Source of the DNA: Megamonas sp. UBA1796
GTDB lineage: Bacteria; Bacillota; Negativicutes; Selenomonadales; Selenomonadaceae
DNA length: 64,000 bases
Reading direction: 5' to 3'
NCBI GenBank assembly: GCA_002319795.1
Contig: DCFU01000034.1
Coordinates: 1 to 64,000, forward strand
A program made the translations under genes and the position numbers. Positions within the stretch are counted from its first letter, which is position 1. Each line of letters starts with the position of its first letter. Below, piece by piece: positions 61,594 through 64,000 of this stretch. A model generated the notes under the pieces. The model saw nothing but the letters and a program-made list of their open reading frames with translations. It had not been told where the DNA came from and ran no database searches.

Positions 61594-64000
61594 ATGGGCA
61601 GGAATTTTAAGAATCTTAACGTAAATCCATGCAAGATGTGTGTGCCGATGGGAGCGGTCACGGCATTTTACGGCATAAAGAAATGTATGTCGATTCTGCA
61701 TGGTTCACAGGGCTGCAGTACCTATATCCGCCGTCATATGGCTACACATTATAATGAGCCGGTCGATATCGCCTCCTCCTCGCTCACAGAACAGGGAACG
61801 GTATTTGGCGGGGAGAAGAATCTCTTACAAGGGCTGGAGAACCTTATTCGTCTTTATGAACCGGAAGTTATCGGAATTGCCACGACCTGTCTTGCTGAGA
61901 CCATCGGTGAGGATGTTCCGGCTATCCGGCATAAATTCTATGAAATGCATCCGGAATACCGGCATGTCAGGATTATAAATGCATCAACGGCAGGCTATGC
62001 GGGTACCCAGTACGAGGGGTTTTTTCGCGCGTTGCATGCCATTGTGTCTCAGGTAGAGATGCAGATGGGACACAATGAAAAAATAAATCTGGTCACAGGC
62101 TATCTTTCACCAGCGGATACAAGGTATTTAAAAGATTTGTTGGCGGAAATGGAACTGGAATATATCCTGCTGCCGGATTTTTCAGAGAACCTGGACGGCG
62201 GGCACGAAAAGGATTATAACCGTTTGCCGCAGGCCGGAACTTCCATCGAGGATATTTCGCTTATGGCAGGAGCACGTTATACGATAGAGCTGTCACATTT
62301 TGTTCAGGCAGAAAGTTCTCCAGCGCAGTACTTGTGGGAAAAATACGGTGTGCCTTATGTGCGGTTGGATCTGCCGACAGGCTTGCGTGGGATGGATGCG
62401 CTTCTTGCAAAGCTTGTAGAGCTTGGTGGCAGGCTTACAGAGAAAATCAGTAAGGCACGCAGCCGTTATCTGGATGCTATGGTGGATTCCCATAAATACA
62501 ATGCTTTGGGGCGCGCACTTGTTTTTGGCGAGCCGGACTTTGTACAGGGTACTGTAAAGCTTTGTGCAGAGAACGGGCTGGTGCCTGTGGCAGCGCTCAC
62601 CGGCGCTGTGTGCCCATCATTTAAGACTGCGCTTGAACCGGAGCTTGCCGCTGCGGCAGAGACACAGTTTGTCAGCGGGTTTGTCATCGAAGCGGATGCT
62701 GACTTTGCGCGTGCTGAAGAGCTTGTCAAGGAACTATCCGTTAATCTGCTCATAGGAAACTCCGATGGGCGGCGTGTAGCAGAAAAGTTTGGACTGCCGC
62801 TGATTCGCGCGTCTTTTCCCATTCATGACCAGGTCGGCGGGCAGCGTGTGCGCACTATTGGATATGAGGGATCACTGCGTTTTCTTGACCGTATGGTAAA
62901 TGCATTGCTCTTGCAGCGGGCTGAAACCTTTCGTGAGGATATGTACCGCAAGTATTATAAAAGAGAAGATGACCATGCGGCTGCCAGACCGAAACAGGAA
63001 ACCGACAGGCAGGTTCTGGCAGAGTCAGGGCTGGATGCCGCCGCTATGCTTGCGAAAAAAACTGCCGAACATCCCTGCTTTACCTGTGGTGGAGGAAAAT
63101 ATGCGCGCATCCACCTGCCTGTCGCGCCCCAGTGCAATATCCAGTGCAGATACTGCCTTCGTAGCTTTGACTGCCCAAATGAAAGCCGTCCGGGTGTTAC
63201 GGCAGAAATCCTGACGCCGGAGCAGGCCCTTGCAAAATACAAGCGGGTGAAGACGGATATGCCAAATCTTAAGGTCGTAGGTATTGCGGGCCCGGGAGAC
63301 TCGCTGGCAAACTTTGCTGGGACAAGCGAAACCTTGCGGCTTATAAGGGAATTTGACCCGGAGGTGACCTTTTGCTTGTCCACGAATGGGCTCATGCTGC
63401 CTATGTATGCAGAGGAAATCATCAAGCTGGGAGTTACGCATGTGACGATTACCATCAATGCGGTGGAGCCGTCGATTGGTGCGAAAATCTATGAATATAT
63501 CGATTACCTGGGAACCCGGTATACAGGCGAGGCTGCGGCGGGTATTCTGCTTGGCAACCAGCTGACGGGACTGAAATATCTGGCAGTGCATGGCGTTGTC
63601 TGCAAAGTCAACGTCGTTATGCTTAAAGGTGTGAATGACACGCATATCGAGACGGTCGTGAAGAAGGTTAAGGAACTTGGTGCGCATATTACGAACATCA
63701 TGCAGATGATACCGGTCAAAGGCAGCGCTTTTGAAGCTATGCCGCTGGTCAGCCACAAGGATGTTATGGCGATGCGGGAAAAATGCGGACAGTATATCGG
63801 GCAGATGCTGCATTGCCGCCAATGCCGGGCAGATGCTGTCGGTACGCTTAATAATGATGTTTCTATCCGTTATCGCAGCTGTGCCAAATCCGCGGAGACT
63901 GCGTCAGAAAAAAATCTGCAGCGGGTGGCAGTTGCGACTAAGAGTGGTATGCTGGTTGATCAGCATTTTGGACAGGCGGAGGAATTTTATATTTACGAAA
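61594..64000 (+). CDS. nifN-nifB: NifN-NifB fusion with C-terminal NifX/NafY-like domain (3' end outside window)
   Basis: A continuous frame of over 800 codons starts at ATG 61594 (ggaggtgc site) and runs off the window. Residues 1 to about 440 are NifN (NPCKMCVPMGAV, LHGSQGCSTYIRRH, SSSLTEQGTVFGGEKNLLQG, TTCLAETIGED). A charged linker (about 445-485) leads to NifB, a radical SAM enzyme with Cys514, Cys518 and Cys521 in APQCNIQCRYCLRSFDC, an upstream HPCFTCGGGKYARIHLPV, and GIAGPGDSLAN. From about residue 775 a NifX/NafY-like domain begins (VAVATKSGMLVDQHFGQAEE). NifB makes NifB-co, NifN scaffolds it, so one chain links two consecutive steps. Fusion is known in clostridia. Confidence 0.95.
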   Translation, partial: MGRNFKNLNVNPCKMCVPMGAVTAFYGIKKCMSILHGSQGCSTYIRRHMATHYNEPVDIASSSLTEQGTVFGGEKNLLQGLENLIRLYEPEVIGIATTCLAETIGEDVPAIRHKFYEMHPEYRHVRIINASTAGYAGTQYEGFFRALHAIVSQVEMQMGHNEKINLVTGYLSPADTRYLKDLLAEMELEYILLPDFSENLDGGHEKDYNRLPQAGTSIEDISLMAGARYTIELSHFVQAESSPAQYLWEKYGVPYVRLDLPTGLRGMDALLAKLVELGGRLTEKISKARSRYLDAMVDSHKYNALGRALVFGEPDFVQGTVKLCAENGLVPVAALTGAVCPSFKTALEPELAAAAETQFVSGFVIEADADFARAEELVKELSVNLLIGNSDGRRVAEKFGLPLIRASFPIHDQVGGQRVRTIGYEGSLRFLDRMVNALLLQRAETFREDMYRKYYKREDDHAAARPKQETDRQVLAESGLDAAAMLAKKTAEHPCFTCGGGKYARIHLPVAPQCNIQCRYCLRSFDCPNESRPGVTAEILTPEQALAKYKRVKTDMPNLKVVGIAGPGDSLANFAGTSETLRLIREFDPEVTFCLSTNGLMLPMYAEEIIKLGVTHVTITINAVEPSIGAKIYEYIDYLGTRYTGEAAAGILLGNQLTGLKYLAVHGVVCKVNVVMLKGVNDTHIETVVKKVKELGAHITNIMQMIPVKGSAFEAMPLVSHKDVMAMREKCGQYIGQMLHCRQCRADAVGTLNNDVSIRYRSCAKSAETASEKNLQRVAVATKSGMLVDQHFGQAEEFYIYE

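Noticed and set aside
1..64000. CRISPR arrays, tRNA or rRNA genes, prophage.
   Set aside because: No regularly spaced repeats, cloverleaf-type sequences, rRNA segments or phage structural genes were seen by reading; a tRNA scan was not possible.

Overview
The window looks like chromosome from an anaerobic, diderm Firmicute of the Negativicutes type (Selenomonas/Sporomusa relatives); the genus is not resolved. Pointers are the moderate GC content, clostridial-style nif order with two GlnB-type genes between nifH and nifD, a fused nifN-nifB, an H-NOX chemoreceptor of the anaerobe O2-binding type, many radical SAM and molybdenum genes, and strong Gram-positive-type ribosome binding sites and intrinsic terminators. 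No tRNA, rRNA, CRISPR array or prophage was seen. One insertion-sequence end lies at the left edge.

Layout: 1-232 is the right end of an IS1182-like element. 390-4359 holds a 2-hydroxycarboxylate transporter, a LysR regulator and metY. 4604-12456 is a complete kdpFABCDE potassium-uptake operon, including the 28-residue kdpF. 12554-19165 holds an HD-GYP protein and, on the minus strand, an H-NOX chemoreceptor and a VanW / PRC-barrel / TPR-like envelope group. 19337-23404 is a PTS control unit: an HPr-PAS-sigma54 activator, three phased palindromes, a sigma54 promoter, then ptsH and ptsI. 23473-28855 holds an MFS pump, a HIT protein, a divergent MATE/MerR pair with a textbook MerR promoter, and rpsF-ssb-rpsR. 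28932-34908 holds a REC-PAS-GGDEF-EAL protein and a DeoR / LtaS-like / PflX-like operon.

34992-42552 is a molybdenum operon: an extended -10 promoter, a structured leader ending in a terminator (possible Moco-type riboswitch), modABC, a MoeA-like protein with a Cys-rich tail, moaC, moaA, a MOSC-MogA fusion and a MobA-MobB fusion. 42690-46458 holds an Fsr-type exporter and a folate operon (HD hydrolase, folP, folB, folK) preceded by an unrecognised structured leader with a terminator. 46764-53476 is an accessory stretch with DoxX, an amino-acid permease, AraC, a sugar/inositol porter, an orphan lactose/cellobiose-type IIA protein and a GntR/FCD regulator.

53534-64000 is the nitrogenase region. 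nifH, nifI1, nifI2, nifD, nifK, nifE and nifN-nifB (the last running off the window) read rightward from a sigma70-type promoter followed by a leader terminator. Reading the opposite way from the same intergenic region are an AnfO-family gene and an unrecognised repeat protein. The molybdate transporter 20 kb upstream can feed both Moco (moa/moe/mob) and FeMo-co (nif), so molybdenum supply and use are nearly co-located. The most interesting unexplained items are the folate leader RNA, the molybdenum leader, the HPr-sigma54 circuit, and the AnfO / repeat-protein pair beside a molybdenum-type nitrogenase.
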